From assembly GCA_964644675.1 (NCBI GenBank), contig CAZXWK010000006.1:1-64000 (forward strand): a stretch of DNA of 64,000 nt. The letters are read 5' to 3'. Shown one piece after another: positions 42,465-52,600 of this stretch. This DNA is from CAZXWK01 sp964644675 (GTDB lineage Bacteria; Actinomycetota; Coriobacteriia; Anaerosomatales; JAAXUF01). The notes beneath the pieces were generated by a model, which ran no database searches, had not been told where the DNA came from, and saw only the letters and a program-made list of their open reading frames with translations. Every line of letters begins with the position of its first letter. The first letter of the stretch is position 1. Both the position numbers and the translations under genes were made by a program.

Positions 42465-43688
42465 ATGCAGCACGTGGTGTACGAGGACGTACGCATCGAG
42501 GGCCATCTGATCGACTCCGGGCTGATGTCGGGCGTCATGGACGACATCATCGCCATGGGTGGTGAGTTCGAGACGCTCTCGTTCGAGGTGGGTCGCACCA
42601 ACGAGGACGCCTCGGTGGCTCTGATCCGCGTGCGGGCGTCCAGCCAGGAGCAGCTCGACGCGATCCTCGGCGAGATCCAGCTGCACGGCGCCGTCTCCGT
42701 GGATCCGAGCGACGCGAAGCTCGCCCCGGCGGCGATGGACGGCGTCTTCCCCGAGGGTTTCTACTCCACGACCAACATGGACACCGACGTGCGCATCGGC
42801 GGGGCGTGGGTCCGCGCGACGAATCCCGAGATGGACCTGGGCGTGCGCGTGGATCCGGCCGCGGGCACCGCCGAGAGCGTGCCGATGGCCGACGTGCGCG
42901 CCGGGGACCTCTACGTCGTCGGCCACGCCGGCATTCGCGTCCACCCCGTCGAGCGACCGCGCGACAAGCAAGCGTTCGAATTCATGTCGTCGTCGGTCTC
43001 GAGCGAGAAGCCCAAGGCCCAGGTCGTCGCCGACGTGGCGCGCATGCTGCGCGAGACGCGTGCGGCGGGCCGCGACGTCATCGCCGTCGTCGGGCCGGCC
43101 GTCGTGCACACGGGCGCGGCGGGCGAGCTCGCGCGGCTGGTCGAGCTGGGCTACGTCACCGTGCTCTTCGGCGGCAACGCCGTCGCCACGCACGACATCG
43201 AGAGCGCGCTGTACGGCACCTCGCTCGGCGTGGGACTCGCCGACGGCGTGCCGGCCCTTGGCGGCCACGAGCACCACCTGCGCGCGATCAACGCGATCCG
43301 CGGTGCGGGTTCGATCGCCGCGGCCGTCGAGCAGGGCCTCCTCACGAAGGGGCTCATGCACACGCTCGTCAAGACGGGGACGCCGTTCGTGCTCGCCGGC
43401 TCGATCCGAGACGACGGCCCGCTCCCCGATGTCATCACCGACGTCGTGGTGGCCCAGGCCGAGATGCGTCGCTACGCGCAGGGTGCGGGCGCGTGCCTGA
43501 TGCTCTCGACGATGCTGCATTCGATCGCGACGGGGAACATGTTGCCGGCCTCGACCACCACCGTATGCGTCGACATCAACCCGGCCGTCGTGACCAAGCT
43601 CGCTGACCGGGGCTCGTGGCAGACGGTCGGTATCGTCACCGACGTCGGGCTCTTCCTCGAGCACCTCGCCAACGAGCTCGAACGCTAG
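42465..43688 (+). CDS. TIGR00300/LOR-SDH family protein, possible ornithine cyclodeaminase
   Basis: 407 residues. N-terminal LOR/SDH domain (IEGHLIDSGLMSGVMDDI) and a C-terminal Rossmann-like domain with FGGNAVATHDIESALYGTS, GGHEHHLRAINAIRGAGS and MLHSIATGNMLP. This is the TIGR00300 family found mainly in archaea and related to the C-terminal part of cyanobacterial AgrE, for which ornithine cyclodeaminase activity (ornithine to proline plus ammonia) is described. It has no adjacent arginine genes. Probably cytoplasmic and NAD-dependent. The ATG at 42465 follows GGGAGG. Confidence 0.82.
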   Translation: MQHVVYEDVRIEGHLIDSGLMSGVMDDIIAMGGEFETLSFEVGRTNEDASVALIRVRASSQEQLDAILGEIQLHGAVSVDPSDAKLAPAAMDGVFPEGFYSTTNMDTDVRIGGAWVRATNPEMDLGVRVDPAAGTAESVPMADVRAGDLYVVGHAGIRVHPVERPRDKQAFEFMSSSVSSEKPKAQVVADVARMLRETRAAGRDVIAVVGPAVVHTGAAGELARLVELGYVTVLFGGNAVATHDIESALYGTSLGVGLADGVPALGGHEHHLRAINAIRGAGSIAAAVEQGLLTKGLMHTLVKTGTPFVLAGSIRDDGPLPDVITDVVVAQAEMRRYAQGAGACLMLSTMLHSIATGNMLPASTTTVCVDINPAVVTKLADRGSWQTVGIVTDVGLFLEHLANELER

Positions 43689-43756
43689 GGCGAGTCGCGA
43701 CGTTCCTCGGCGAGGGGTAGGTAGTCTCTACGCGCCGGATCGTCGGAGGAGACATC

Positions 43757-44230
43757 ATGCAGCCGATCATCACGTGCCTGTGGTTCGACACCCAGGCCGA
43801 GCGGGCAGCCGAGTACTACGCGTCGGTCTTCCCCGACGCCGAGGTCGGAGACGTCGTGCGCTACACCGAGGCCGGCCCAGGGCCTGCGGGGTCGGCGATG
43901 ACCGCCTCGTGGAGGATCGGGGAGATGCGGTTCTTCGGGATCAACGGAGGTCCGCTCTTCCCGTTCACTGAGGCGGTCTCGTTCCAGATACCGTGCGACT
44001 CCCAGGAAGAGGTCGACTACTACTGGGACATACTCTCGGCCGACGGCGGTGAGACCGGGCAGTGCGGCTGGCTCAAGGACAAGTTCGGAGTCTCGTGGCA
44101 GGTGACGCCGGTTCGGCTCACGCAGCTGCTGTCGGAGTCCGATCCTGAGACCGCGCGGCGCGTCACCGAGGTGATGCTCGGGCAGACCAAGCTCGTCATC
44201 GCCGAGCTGGAGGCTGCTGCGGCTTCGTGA
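43757..44230 (+). CDS. VOC (PhnB-like) superfamily protein
   Basis: 157 residues: ITCLWFDTQAERAAEYYASV, MRFFGINGGPLFPFTEAVSF and VDYYWDILSADGGETGQCGW, typical of the PhnB/3-demethylubiquinone-methyltransferase-like VOC fold. No metal triad is obvious, so catalytic activity is uncertain. The ATG follows GGAGG. It converges with the copB gene over a 43-base gap. Confidence 0.85.
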   Translation: MQPIITCLWFDTQAERAAEYYASVFPDAEVGDVVRYTEAGPGPAGSAMTASWRIGEMRFFGINGGPLFPFTEAVSFQIPCDSQEEVDYYWDILSADGGETGQCGWLKDKFGVSWQVTPVRLTQLLSESDPETARRVTEVMLGQTKLVIAELEAAAAS

Positions 44231-44273
44231 CGCGTCGATGGGCTCGCGTCGAAGCAGCGCCGCAGGCGAGCGC

Positions 44274-46319
44274 TCAGCCGGCATGGACCCGGAGCAGCCG
44301 GGCGTTCACGGCGACGATCACCGTCGATGCCGACATGAGCAGGCCGCCCACGGCCGGGCTCATCATGATGCCGGCGCCCGCGAACACCCCGGCCGCGAGC
44401 GGTAGCGCGATCACGTTGTAGCCGAGCGCCCACCACAGGTTCTGCACCATCTTCGCGTAGGTGGCGCGCGACAGCTCGATGACGGCGGGTACGTCTCGGG
44501 GGTCGCTCCGCACCAGCACCACGTCGGCGGTCGCGACCGCGACGTCCGTGCCTGCCCCGATCGCGATGCCGACGTCGGCCGCCGCCAGCGGCGGGGCGTC
44601 GTTGACCCCGTCGCCGACCATCGCGACGACGCGCCCCTCGCGCTGTATCCGGCGGACGGTCTCGGCCTTCTCGGCGGGGAGGACTCGCGAGAAGATCCGG
44701 GAGATCCCGAGGACACGGGCGACGGCGGATGCAACCGCCTCGGTGTCGCCGGTGAGCATGACGGGCTCGACGCCCATGGCCGTCAGCCGGTCGATCGCGG
44801 CCTTCGACTCGGGCCTCGCGAGGTCGGAGAGGGTGATCGCGCCGATAGCGCGGTCATCGCGGAGCACGAACGCCACGGTGCGGCCGGATCGGGAGAGGTC
44901 CTCCGCGGCGTCGGGGACTACGACCGCGGGGTTCTCGGCGAGGTAGCCAGGGCCGACGACGGAGATCCGGTCGGGGCCGATCGTCCCGGTGACGCCCCTG
45001 CCCGGGATCGCGCGGAACTCGCCGACCGGCACCGACGCGTCGGTCGCGGCGGCGATGGCCCGCGCGACGGGGTGCTCCGAGAGTCGCTCGAGGGAGCCGG
45101 CGAGCGCGAGGACGTCATCGGTGGAGAGATCACCCCAGCTCAGGATCTCGTCGACGCCGAAGCGGCCGAGCGTCAGCGTGCCGGTCTTGTCGAAGACGAC
45201 GGTGTCGATGAGCCGCGCGTTCTCGAAGGCCATCCGGTTACGCACGAGCAGGCCGGAGCGCGCGCCGAGTGCCGTGGAAACCGCGACGACGAGTGGGATC
45301 GCGAGCCCCAGGGCGTGCGGACACGCGACCACCATCACGGTCACCGCGCGCTCCATCGCGAACGCAAGCGGCTGGCCCAGGGCGAGCCATGCGCCGAAGG
45401 TGACCGCCCCGCCCGCGAGCGCGACGATCGTGAGCCACATCGCAGCTCGGTCCGCGAGGTCCTGCGTACGCGACTTCGACGACTGCGCCTGGCGGACCAG
45501 CTCGACGACCTGCGCGAGGTAGGACTCGTCGCCGGTCTTCGCGACGCGGACGTACAACGCTCCGTCACCGTTGACCGACCCGCCGATGACGGTGTCGCCC
45601 GGCGCGCGGCGCACGGGGACGGACTCGCCGGTGAGCAGCGACTCGTCCACCGCCGAGACTCCCTCGGTCACGGCGCCGTCGGCGGGGACCTTCTCGGCGG
45701 GGCGGACGAGGACGACGTCACCAGGCACGAGGTCGGCCAGCGGGACGTCGGCGATCGCGCCCTCGGCGTCCACGCGGTGCGCGGCCGGCGGCAACAGCGC
45801 GGCGAGCGATTCGAGCGCCTTCGAGGCCTCGCCTATCGAGCGCATCTCGATCCAGTGGCCCAGAAGCATCACGTCGATGAGCGTGGCGAGCTCCCAGAAG
45901 AACGGCATGCCTTCGACGCCCAGAACCGTCGCGGCGCTGTAGCCGTAGGCCACCGTGATGGCGACCGCGACCAGCGTCATCATGCCGGGTGTGCGTGCAC
46001 GAAGCTCCCGAACCATGCCCTTGAGGAAGGGGAGTCCACCGTAGATGTAGAGCACGGTAGAGAGCGCCAGCAGGATCCAGTCCGCGCCCGGCACGGCGAC
46101 GATGCGGCCTCCGGGGACGAGCGGCACGCCCGGCGAGATGAGGAGCACCGGAACCGTGAGCGCCAGGCTCACCCAGAAGCGGCGTCTGAAGTCCGCGATC
46201 GAGTGGCCCTCGTGGCGGCCGGCGTCGTGCGAGCCGTGCTCGCGCCCGCTCGCTTGGGGGTGGTCGACCGGCGTGCCATGGTGGGTGGGCTCCGTGCGGT
46301 GGTTATCGCTCACCATCAT
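44274..46319 (-). CDS. copB: Copper/heavy-metal P1B-type ATPase, CopB (CPH) class
   Basis: 681 residues. The His-rich N-terminus (HHGTPVDHPQASGREHGSHD and HEGHS) replaces HMA domains. The membrane motif VACPHALGLAIPLV (about 332) is the CPH motif of P1B-3 ATPases, which export copper or silver. Phosphorylation motif VFDKTGTLTLG (about 376), TGES loop and hinge MVGDGVNDAPPLAAADVG are intact. Start ATG at 46319 overlaps the SHOCT gene stop (ATGA), so the two are coupled. Located with other copper genes but on the opposite strand. No CsoR or CopY-type regulator is visible. Confidence 0.93.
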   Translation of the reverse strand: MMVSDNHRTEPTHHGTPVDHPQASGREHGSHDAGRHEGHSIADFRRRFWVSLALTVPVLLISPGVPLVPGGRIVAVPGADWILLALSTVLYIYGGLPFLKGMVRELRARTPGMMTLVAVAITVAYGYSAATVLGVEGMPFFWELATLIDVMLLGHWIEMRSIGEASKALESLAALLPPAAHRVDAEGAIADVPLADLVPGDVVLVRPAEKVPADGAVTEGVSAVDESLLTGESVPVRRAPGDTVIGGSVNGDGALYVRVAKTGDESYLAQVVELVRQAQSSKSRTQDLADRAAMWLTIVALAGGAVTFGAWLALGQPLAFAMERAVTVMVVACPHALGLAIPLVVAVSTALGARSGLLVRNRMAFENARLIDTVVFDKTGTLTLGRFGVDEILSWGDLSTDDVLALAGSLERLSEHPVARAIAAATDASVPVGEFRAIPGRGVTGTIGPDRISVVGPGYLAENPAVVVPDAAEDLSRSGRTVAFVLRDDRAIGAITLSDLARPESKAAIDRLTAMGVEPVMLTGDTEAVASAVARVLGISRIFSRVLPAEKAETVRRIQREGRVVAMVGDGVNDAPPLAAADVGIAIGAGTDVAVATADVVLVRSDPRDVPAVIELSRATYAKMVQNLWWALGYNVIALPLAAGVFAGAGIMMSPAVGGLLMSASTVIVAVNARLLRVHAG

Positions 46320-46597
46320 CCGCCCAGGGTGCGCAGGATCTCCTGGTACTGCTCGGGCGTGATCTCGCCACTCGCCAGGCGCCGCTTGGCGATGGCGACC
46401 GCCTCGTCGTGTCCCGCGTCACCTGCCGGAAGCGTGGGCGAAGCCGACTCGTGGCCTCGCGACGCCTTCACCGCCCAGACGACGAGTAGCGCGATCGCCA
46501 CGATCAGCAGCACCGCGAACAGGAAGATGAGCAGTCCGCCGTACGGGTTGTATCCGCCCATCATGTTGTAGCCGTAGCCGTATCCTCGACCCATCAT
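46316..46597 (-). CDS. Small SHOCT-domain membrane protein
   Basis: 93 residues. A Gly/Tyr/Met-rich N-terminus (MMGRGYGYGYNMMGGYNPY) precedes one transmembrane helix (LLIFLFAVLLIVAIALLVVW). The C-terminal SHOCT segment IAKRRLASGEITPEQYQEIL follows. Met-rich peptides can bind copper. It is translationally coupled to copB, so a role in copper delivery to or regulation of the pump is inferred. Diverges from msrB. Confidence 0.85.
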   Translation of the reverse strand: MMGRGYGYGYNMMGGYNPYGGLLIFLFAVLLIVAIALLVVWAVKASRGHESASPTLPAGDAGHDEAVAIAKRRLASGEITPEQYQEILRTLGG

Positions 46598-46757
46598 CGC
46601 GGGTCATCTCCTCTCGGGGCGACGAACCGCGTCGCCTCCTGTCACAGAGTGTCTGTACCCGCGTGGTGGACTCGGCGTTCCGGTCGCCCCGCTCGGGTAC
46701 AAGCTGAGTGCGCGACCGAGCGCGTGCGGACGACCCGCCCACCCGAGAGGAGCCGCG

Positions 46758-47171
46758 ATGCGCGAGAAGCTGCAACTGACCGACGATGAGTGGCGCGCGA
46801 GGCTGACGCCCGAGCAGTTCCGCGTGCTGCGGCGCGCGGGCACGGAACCGGCGTTCTCCGGGGCACTCACCGATACCTTCGAGCCGGGCACCTACGTGTG
46901 CGCAGGGTGCGGCTCGACGCTGTTCTCCTCGGCGGCCAAGTTCCACTCGGGCTGTGGCTGGCCGAGCTTCTGGGAGCCGATCGAGCCCGATGCGGTGACC
47001 GAGCATCCGGACTACAGCTTCGGCATGCACCGGGTCGAGGTGCTGTGCGCGGTCTGCGACGGACACCTGGGCCACGTGTTCACGGACGGCCCGGAGCCGA
47101 CGGGGCTGCGCTACTGCATCAACTCGGTCTCGATCGAGTTCGAGCCCGGAGAGGCGCCGGCGACCGACTGA
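46758..47171 (+). CDS. msrB: Peptide methionine-(R)-S-oxide reductase
   Basis: 137 residues. Zn ligands CAGC and CAVC, GCGWPSFWEP, and the catalytic LRYCINSVSIEF with the nucleophilic Cys are all present. Repairs Met-R-sulfoxide. GAGAGGAG precedes the ATG. Lies divergent from the SHOCT/copB pair in a metal- and oxidation-stress neighbourhood. Confidence 0.96.
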   Translation: MREKLQLTDDEWRARLTPEQFRVLRRAGTEPAFSGALTDTFEPGTYVCAGCGSTLFSSAAKFHSGCGWPSFWEPIEPDAVTEHPDYSFGMHRVEVLCAVCDGHLGHVFTDGPEPTGLRYCINSVSIEFEPGEAPATD

Positions 47172-47289
47172 ACCCGCGAGCGAGCCGCTGTGGCCCCTCG
47201 TGGAGTGCTCGTGAAGGTGCGGTTTCGGGGCCTTCTCGGCATGGAACTTGCGTTAGCGCGTACGAAGTCGCACCCGTTGAGGGGATCGA

Positions 47290-47655
47290 GTGTTCTCCAC
47301 AGCTCACATTCGCAGGATCGCGTTGCCGCTGGTGGTCGTGTTGGCGATCGTCGCTATCGCCGTGCCCACCTGCCGGATGATCAACTGCGAGATGGACATG
47401 AGCAAGGGCATGCCGTTCATGCCCCGTGGCCTGGGCATCTACAATCCCGCGTGTGGCGGCGAGTGGCTGACCACGACGGGTCCCAAGGGCGTCGTCCCCG
47501 GTGGCGCCGAGTCGCTCCTGCTTTCGTTCGCCGTCGCTGTCGTGATGGCGGTCGTCCTCTTCGCGCCGCAGCTGTCGGCGCGCCCGGTCTTCGCGTTCTC
47601 GGCGCAGCCTCCACCGCCGCCCGAGGACCCTCGCGGAGAGCGATTCCGAGTCTAA
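47290..47655 (+). CDS. Small membrane protein of unknown function (copper island)
   Basis: 121 residues. Two hydrophobic stretches (LPLVVVLAIVAIAVPTC and LLLSFAVAVVMAVVLFAP) flank a loop with CRMINCEMDMSKGMPFMPRG and Cys60-type NPACGGEW. The loop is Cys/Met-rich, which could bind copper outside the membrane. The C-terminus is Pro-rich (PPPPPEDP). No family recognised. GTG start at 47290. Lies between msrB and the SafE-cupredoxin fusion. Confidence 0.75.
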   Translation: MFSTAHIRRIALPLVVVLAIVAIAVPTCRMINCEMDMSKGMPFMPRGLGIYNPACGGEWLTTTGPKGVVPGGAESLLLSFAVAVVMAVVLFAPQLSARPVFAFSAQPPPPPEDPRGERFRV

Positions 47656-47767
47656 TACCCTCCTCGTAAGTGTCTGAGCTGCGCGTTTGTGCGCTCTCTG
47701 ACGCTGTCCGCGGGTACCCTCTGTTCCGAGGGTGCCGTCCGCCTTCATCTACGAGGAGTCACCTGAA

Positions 47768-49012
47768 GTGTCACCACTGTTCGCATCCATGTTCGCGTTG
47801 GGGCTCGCCACGAGCCTCCACTGCATCGGGATGTGCGGGCCCATGGTCGTCACCTACGCCGTCAAGGGCGAGGAGTCAGGTCCCTGGTACCGCAAGCTCA
47901 TCCCCAACGCGGCGTACCAGATAGCCAAGATCACGAGCTACGTGCTCGTGGGCCTGGCGCTGGGTGCGATCGGCTCGGCGTTCAACCTCAACGGCATCCG
48001 CCCCTGGATCATGCTCGCCGCCGGCGTCTTCATGATCATCTTGGGGCTCGGGATGACCGGAAAGGTGCCGTGGGCCGCTCGTCTCACCCCGCGTCCCCCC
48101 AAGTTCCTCATCACCGCGCTCTCGAATCTGCGCCGCAAGGCCAAGGACGACGCCAGTGAAGGCGAGTCCACCCTGGCGACGCCCATCTCGTTCGGGCTCC
48201 TGACGGGCTTCATGCCGTGCGCGCCGCTCCAGGGCGCTCAGATCGCGGCGGCTGCCACGGGCAGCGCCATCACCGGAGGCGTCGCGATGCTCGCGTTCGG
48301 CCTCGGCACGGTGCCGCTCATGCTGCTGTTCGGCACCACGGCCAGCATGATCCCGATGAACTGGAAGCATCGACTCAACATCGTGCTCGCCATCGTCGTG
48401 ATGGTGTTCGGCCTCGTGTTCATCAACCGGGCCGCGATGCTCCTTGGTTCGCCGGTCACGTTCGGCAGCGTCAAGACCGCTGTCGTCGGCACGAGCCCCA
48501 CCGCGGGGAGCACGGACTTCAAGAAGGGCGCCGATGGCGTCGTCGAGGTCCCGCTCGCCATCATCAACACGCAGTACCAGCCGAAGCAGGTCACCGTCCC
48601 GGCCAACCAGCCGGTGCGCCTGGTGATCGACCGCCAGGAGGATGCGGCCTGCTCGGACAGACTCGTGATCCGCGAGCTCGGAATCGACGCCGCGCTCGCG
48701 CCCAACGGCGTGACCAAGGTCGACATCCCGGCGACGGCCGCCGGCACGTATCAGATGACGTGCGGCATGGGCATGATGGACGGCCAGCTCATCGTGATCT
48801 CGGGATCGGGCGCTGCGCCGGTCTCGAGTTCGACGCCGTGGATCTGGCTCGCGCTCGCACTGGGCGCGGCCGGCGGCGCGGTCTTCCTCGCGAGCCGCAA
48901 GTCGACCGCCGAGAAGGACGCGGCTGATCACAAGCCCGCGGCAAAGTCCTCGCCCAAGCCGGCGACCAAGCCGGCGACCAAGTCCCAATCCAAGAAGTCA
49001 TCCAAGCACTAG
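47768..49012 (+). CDS. SafE/TauE-like membrane protein fused to a cupredoxin-like domain
   Basis: 414 residues. Six-helix SafE/CcdA-like half (about 1-235) begins with LATSLHCIGMCGPMVVTYA, the Cys-containing first helix, and includes GLLTGFMPCAPLQGAQIAAA. A cupredoxin-like domain (about 250-345) follows, with VTVPANQPVRLVIDR and YQMTCGMGMM (Cys-Gly-Met-Gly-Met). A final helix and a Lys/Pro/Ala repeat tail (KPATKPATKSQSKKSSKH) complete it. GTG 47768 is preferred (AGGAG upstream) over GTG 47732. The CysMet cluster suggests copper ferrying across or at the membrane. Confidence 0.85.
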   Translation: MSPLFASMFALGLATSLHCIGMCGPMVVTYAVKGEESGPWYRKLIPNAAYQIAKITSYVLVGLALGAIGSAFNLNGIRPWIMLAAGVFMIILGLGMTGKVPWAARLTPRPPKFLITALSNLRRKAKDDASEGESTLATPISFGLLTGFMPCAPLQGAQIAAAATGSAITGGVAMLAFGLGTVPLMLLFGTTASMIPMNWKHRLNIVLAIVVMVFGLVFINRAAMLLGSPVTFGSVKTAVVGTSPTAGSTDFKKGADGVVEVPLAIINTQYQPKQVTVPANQPVRLVIDRQEDAACSDRLVIRELGIDAALAPNGVTKVDIPATAAGTYQMTCGMGMMDGQLIVISGSGAAPVSSSTPWIWLALALGAAGGAVFLASRKSTAEKDAADHKPAAKSSPKPATKPATKSQSKKSSKH

Positions 49013-49040
49013 AATCGAATCGACGAAGGAGACAGACCCC

Positions 49041-49637
49041 ATGGCTATGAACAAGCCGACCACCTCATCCGACACCATCCGCTGGGCCGCCATCGCCCTG
49101 CTCGTGGTCGTCGCGTTCTTTGGCGCGTACCGGTTCGCGTCCGCTCGCAGCAGCCTTGCCGCGGCCCAATCCCCGACCACGGCGGCCCAGGGGGCCGGCG
49201 CGACCGGCGGTGCTGGGTCGACCGGCGTCCAGACGGCGGCCAACGGAACCGCCCCCTCCACCCAGGCCGGCGGTTCGGGCTCAAGCTCCGGTGCCGGCTG
49301 CGCGTGCTGCGGCGGCTCGGGTACGCCGACGACCAACGGCGTGACCGGAACCGAGACCGAGGGCGTCGCGACGCTCGCGGACGGCGTGCAGAGGATCTCG
49401 GTCGACGTGACGACCGTCTACAACCCCAACGTCATCAAGCTCAAGGCCGGTGTCCCCGCCGAGATCACCTTCAGCCAGGCCGCCGGGTGCACGGGTATCG
49501 TGCACTCCGCCGACCTCGGGTTCGAAGAGGACCTCTCGGCCGGCCCCAAGACCGTGAAGCTGCAGGGCCTCCAGCCCGGCACCTACGCGTTCTCGTGCGG
49601 CATGGACATGGTCTTCGGCAAGATCGTCGTCGAGTAG
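49041..49637 (+). CDS. Membrane-anchored cupredoxin-like protein
   Basis: 198 residues. N-terminal anchor (WAAIALLVVVAFFGAYRFA), Thr/Ala/Gly-rich linker, then GCACCGGSG (three Cys) and a cupredoxin-like domain (about 110-198) with VIKLKAGVPAEITFSQAAGC and TYAFSCGMDMVFGKIVVE at the end. The conserved C-terminal CGMDM mirrors CGMGM in the previous gene, so the two are related domains. ATG with AAGGAG upstream. Likely copper chaperone at the cell surface, upstream of copA. Confidence 0.85.
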   Translation: MAMNKPTTSSDTIRWAAIALLVVVAFFGAYRFASARSSLAAAQSPTTAAQGAGATGGAGSTGVQTAANGTAPSTQAGGSGSSSGAGCACCGGSGTPTTNGVTGTETEGVATLADGVQRISVDVTTVYNPNVIKLKAGVPAEITFSQAAGCTGIVHSADLGFEEDLSAGPKTVKLQGLQPGTYAFSCGMDMVFGKIVVE

Positions 49638-49653
49638 AACGAGGCGACAGACT

Positions 49654-52600
49654 ATGCATACCAATCCCGACACCGTGGTCGTGCGGCTGCGCGTCGATGG
49701 CATGCGATGCCACTCGTGTGAGCGCAAGCTCACCGCGTGGCTGAGCGACATCGAGGGCGTCGAGTCCGTGGATGCCAGCTACGCCGAGAGCCGCGTGACC
49801 ATCTACGCCCTCGAGGGCGTGCAGTTCGAGGACATGATCAAGGCGATCATGCGCGCTGGCTTCCTGCCCGGCGCCCCGAGCGTCATCGAGGACCCCGACG
49901 CCGAGGCGGCCGTCGAGCTCCCCATACAAGCCGAGAAGTCCGACGAGGCGGTCGCCCAGGCCCTTCGCGACGCGATCGCGTCCGTCGAGGCGAGTGGCTA
50001 CCCGGTCGGCGACCGCGAGCAGCAGAGCCTGTTCGACGAGAACGACGTCGAGATCACGGTCCCGGAGCCGATCGCGGCACCGGGCACCGAAATTGCAGGC
50101 GGCTTCGTCGAGCCTGAGGTCGTGCTGGGGCCGGTCGCAGCCGTCGAGGCTGCGGAGGCCGCTGCGCCCGCCGAGCCCGAGCCGGCACCGGCCGAGCCGG
50201 TACTCGTGATCGAGCCCGAGCCCGAACCCGAGCCCGAGCCCGAGCCCGAACCCGAGGCCACCACGCCCGCGTCCGAAGCTCCTGCGCGCTACCGCCGCCT
50301 GAAGCTGAGTTCGGTCGGCATGCACTGCGGCGCGTGCGAGAAGCTCGTCACCATGCACGCCAAGCAGATCGACGGCGTGGTCGCAGCCGAAGGCGACGCC
50401 GAGGCCCAGACACTCACGGTCTACCTCGACCGCGAGGTCTCGACCGACGATCTCGCCGGCGCGATCTTGGCCGCGGGCTTCACGCCGGGCACCCCGCTCG
50501 TGCTGGGCGTCGCCGTCGTGAGCGAGCTGCCCGGTGCCACGCCGGCTGAGGCCGCGCCCGCGCCGAGCGCCGCTCCCGCTGTCGTCGAGGCGGCCCCTGC
50601 GGCAGTCGCAGTCGCTTCCACGGTAGCCGCCGCTCCCGCCGCGCCCACTCCCGAGCCCGCCGCTCCCGTCACGAGCGCGTGCCCGGTGCTCCCCCCGGAG
50701 CCCGAACCGGCTGTGGCTGCGGCCTCCGAGCCGCGCGACGCGTACGCCGCTCCCGTCACGCAACCGCTCGCGGTGCGCGACGCCACCTTCGCGGTGGGCG
50801 GCATGACGTGCGCGTCCTGCTCGGCAATCATCGAGAAGACGCTCGGCAAGACCGCCGGCGTCGAGTCGGCGACGGTCAACCTCGCGACCGAGAAGCTGTC
50901 GGTCGCCTACGACCCCGACGTCATCGACACGGACGGCATCAAGGCGACCGTGGACGGCCTCGGGTACTCGGCGATGCTGCTCGGCGCTCCCGCCGTCGCG
51001 GCCGAAGTGCCCGGAAAGGTCACGCTCGGTCTGCTCGGCATGACGTGCGCTTCGTGCGCCGCCGTCATCGAGAAGACGCTCACCAAGCTTCCCGGCGTGA
51101 AGTCGGCGACCGTCAACCTCGCCGCCAACAGCGGCACGGTGGAGTTCGACCCCAACGTCATCGGCATCGACGAGCTCATCTCGGCGGTGCGTGGCGCGGG
51201 CTACGACGCGATGGTGAAGGTCGAGCAGATCCCCGGCGCTTCCGACACCGTCGACGTGCAGGCCGAGGCGCAGGCCAAGGCGTACAAGCACGAAGTGTTC
51301 ATGTTCTGGTTCGCGGTGGCCTTCTCGGTACCGCTGTTCGTCATCGCGATGGTGCCGCCGTTCATGGATCTGGTCCCGCTCAAGGTCTCCGAGTGGCTCG
51401 CCGCCACCGTCGGCGGAGCGTGGGATCCCATGATGGTCGGCAAGTACCTGATGTTCCTGCTGGCGACGCCGGTGCAGTTCTACGCCGGCGCGCGGTTCTA
51501 CAAGGGCGCGTACCACGCCATCAAGCGAGGGTCGGGCAACATGGACCTGCTCGTGGCGATCGGCACGTCGGCCGCGTACTTCTACTCGGTGGCCGCCACG
51601 TTCATCCCGGCGGTCGAGATGGAGCCCGCGTTCTACGAGACGTCTGCGCTCCTCATCACGTTCGTGCTCCTGGGCAAGCTGCTCGAGGCGCGGGCGAAGG
51701 GCAAGACCTCCGACGCGATCAAGAAGCTCATGGGGCTCGCCGCCAAGACCGCACGCGTCGTGCGCGGCGGCGAGGAGATCGACATCCCCGTCGAGCAGGT
51801 CATCGTCGGCGACCTCGTGGTCGTGCGCCCGGGCGAGAAGGTCCCGGTCGACGGCGTCGTCATCGAGGGCTCCTCGGCGATCGACGAGTCCATGCTCACC
51901 GGCGAGTCGCTGCCGGTCGAGAAGCACGAGGGCGACCAGGTCATCGGCGCCACCATCAACAAGCTCGGCAGCTTCACGTTCCGCGCGACCAAGGTCGGCG
52001 CCGACACCGCGCTCGCCCAGATCGTCCGGCTCGTCGAAGAGGCCCAGGGCTCCAAGGCGCCGGTCCAGCGTTTCGCTGACCGCATCAGCGCCGTGTTCGT
52101 CCCGTTCGTCATCGGGGCCTCGCTGCTCACCTTCTTCTTCTGGGCGTTCGCGGGACCCGTCATCTTCGGCGCGCAGCCCGACCCGTCGGCGGTGTTCCCG
52201 CTCTTCGAGCCGATCACCATGGCCGCTGCGACCAACGGCTGGTGGATCGCCGCGCTGCTCGCCGGCATCGCCGTCGTCGTCATCGCGTGCCCGTGCGCGC
52301 TGGGTCTGGCCACCCCGACCGCGATCATGGTCGGCACCGGCCGAGGCGCCGAGAACGGCATCCTCATCAAGTCCGGAGACGCGCTCGAGACCGCGTACAA
52401 GATCTCGGCGATCGTCTTCGATAAGACCGGAACGCTCACCCACGGCAAGCCCGAGGTCACCGACATCGTGCTCGCCGATGGTCACGACGTGGACCGCGTC
52501 TTCAAGCTTGCCGCCGCGCTCGAGCGCAACTCCGAGCACCCGCTCGCCGAGGCGGTCGTCGCCCGCGCCAAGGCCGACGGCATCGAGCTGCCGGCCGTCG

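Noticed and set aside
50205..50262. Possible CRISPR-like or mobile repeat
   Set aside because: The six-base units are contiguous with no spacers and encode Glu-Pro in frame in CopA, so this is a coding microsatellite.
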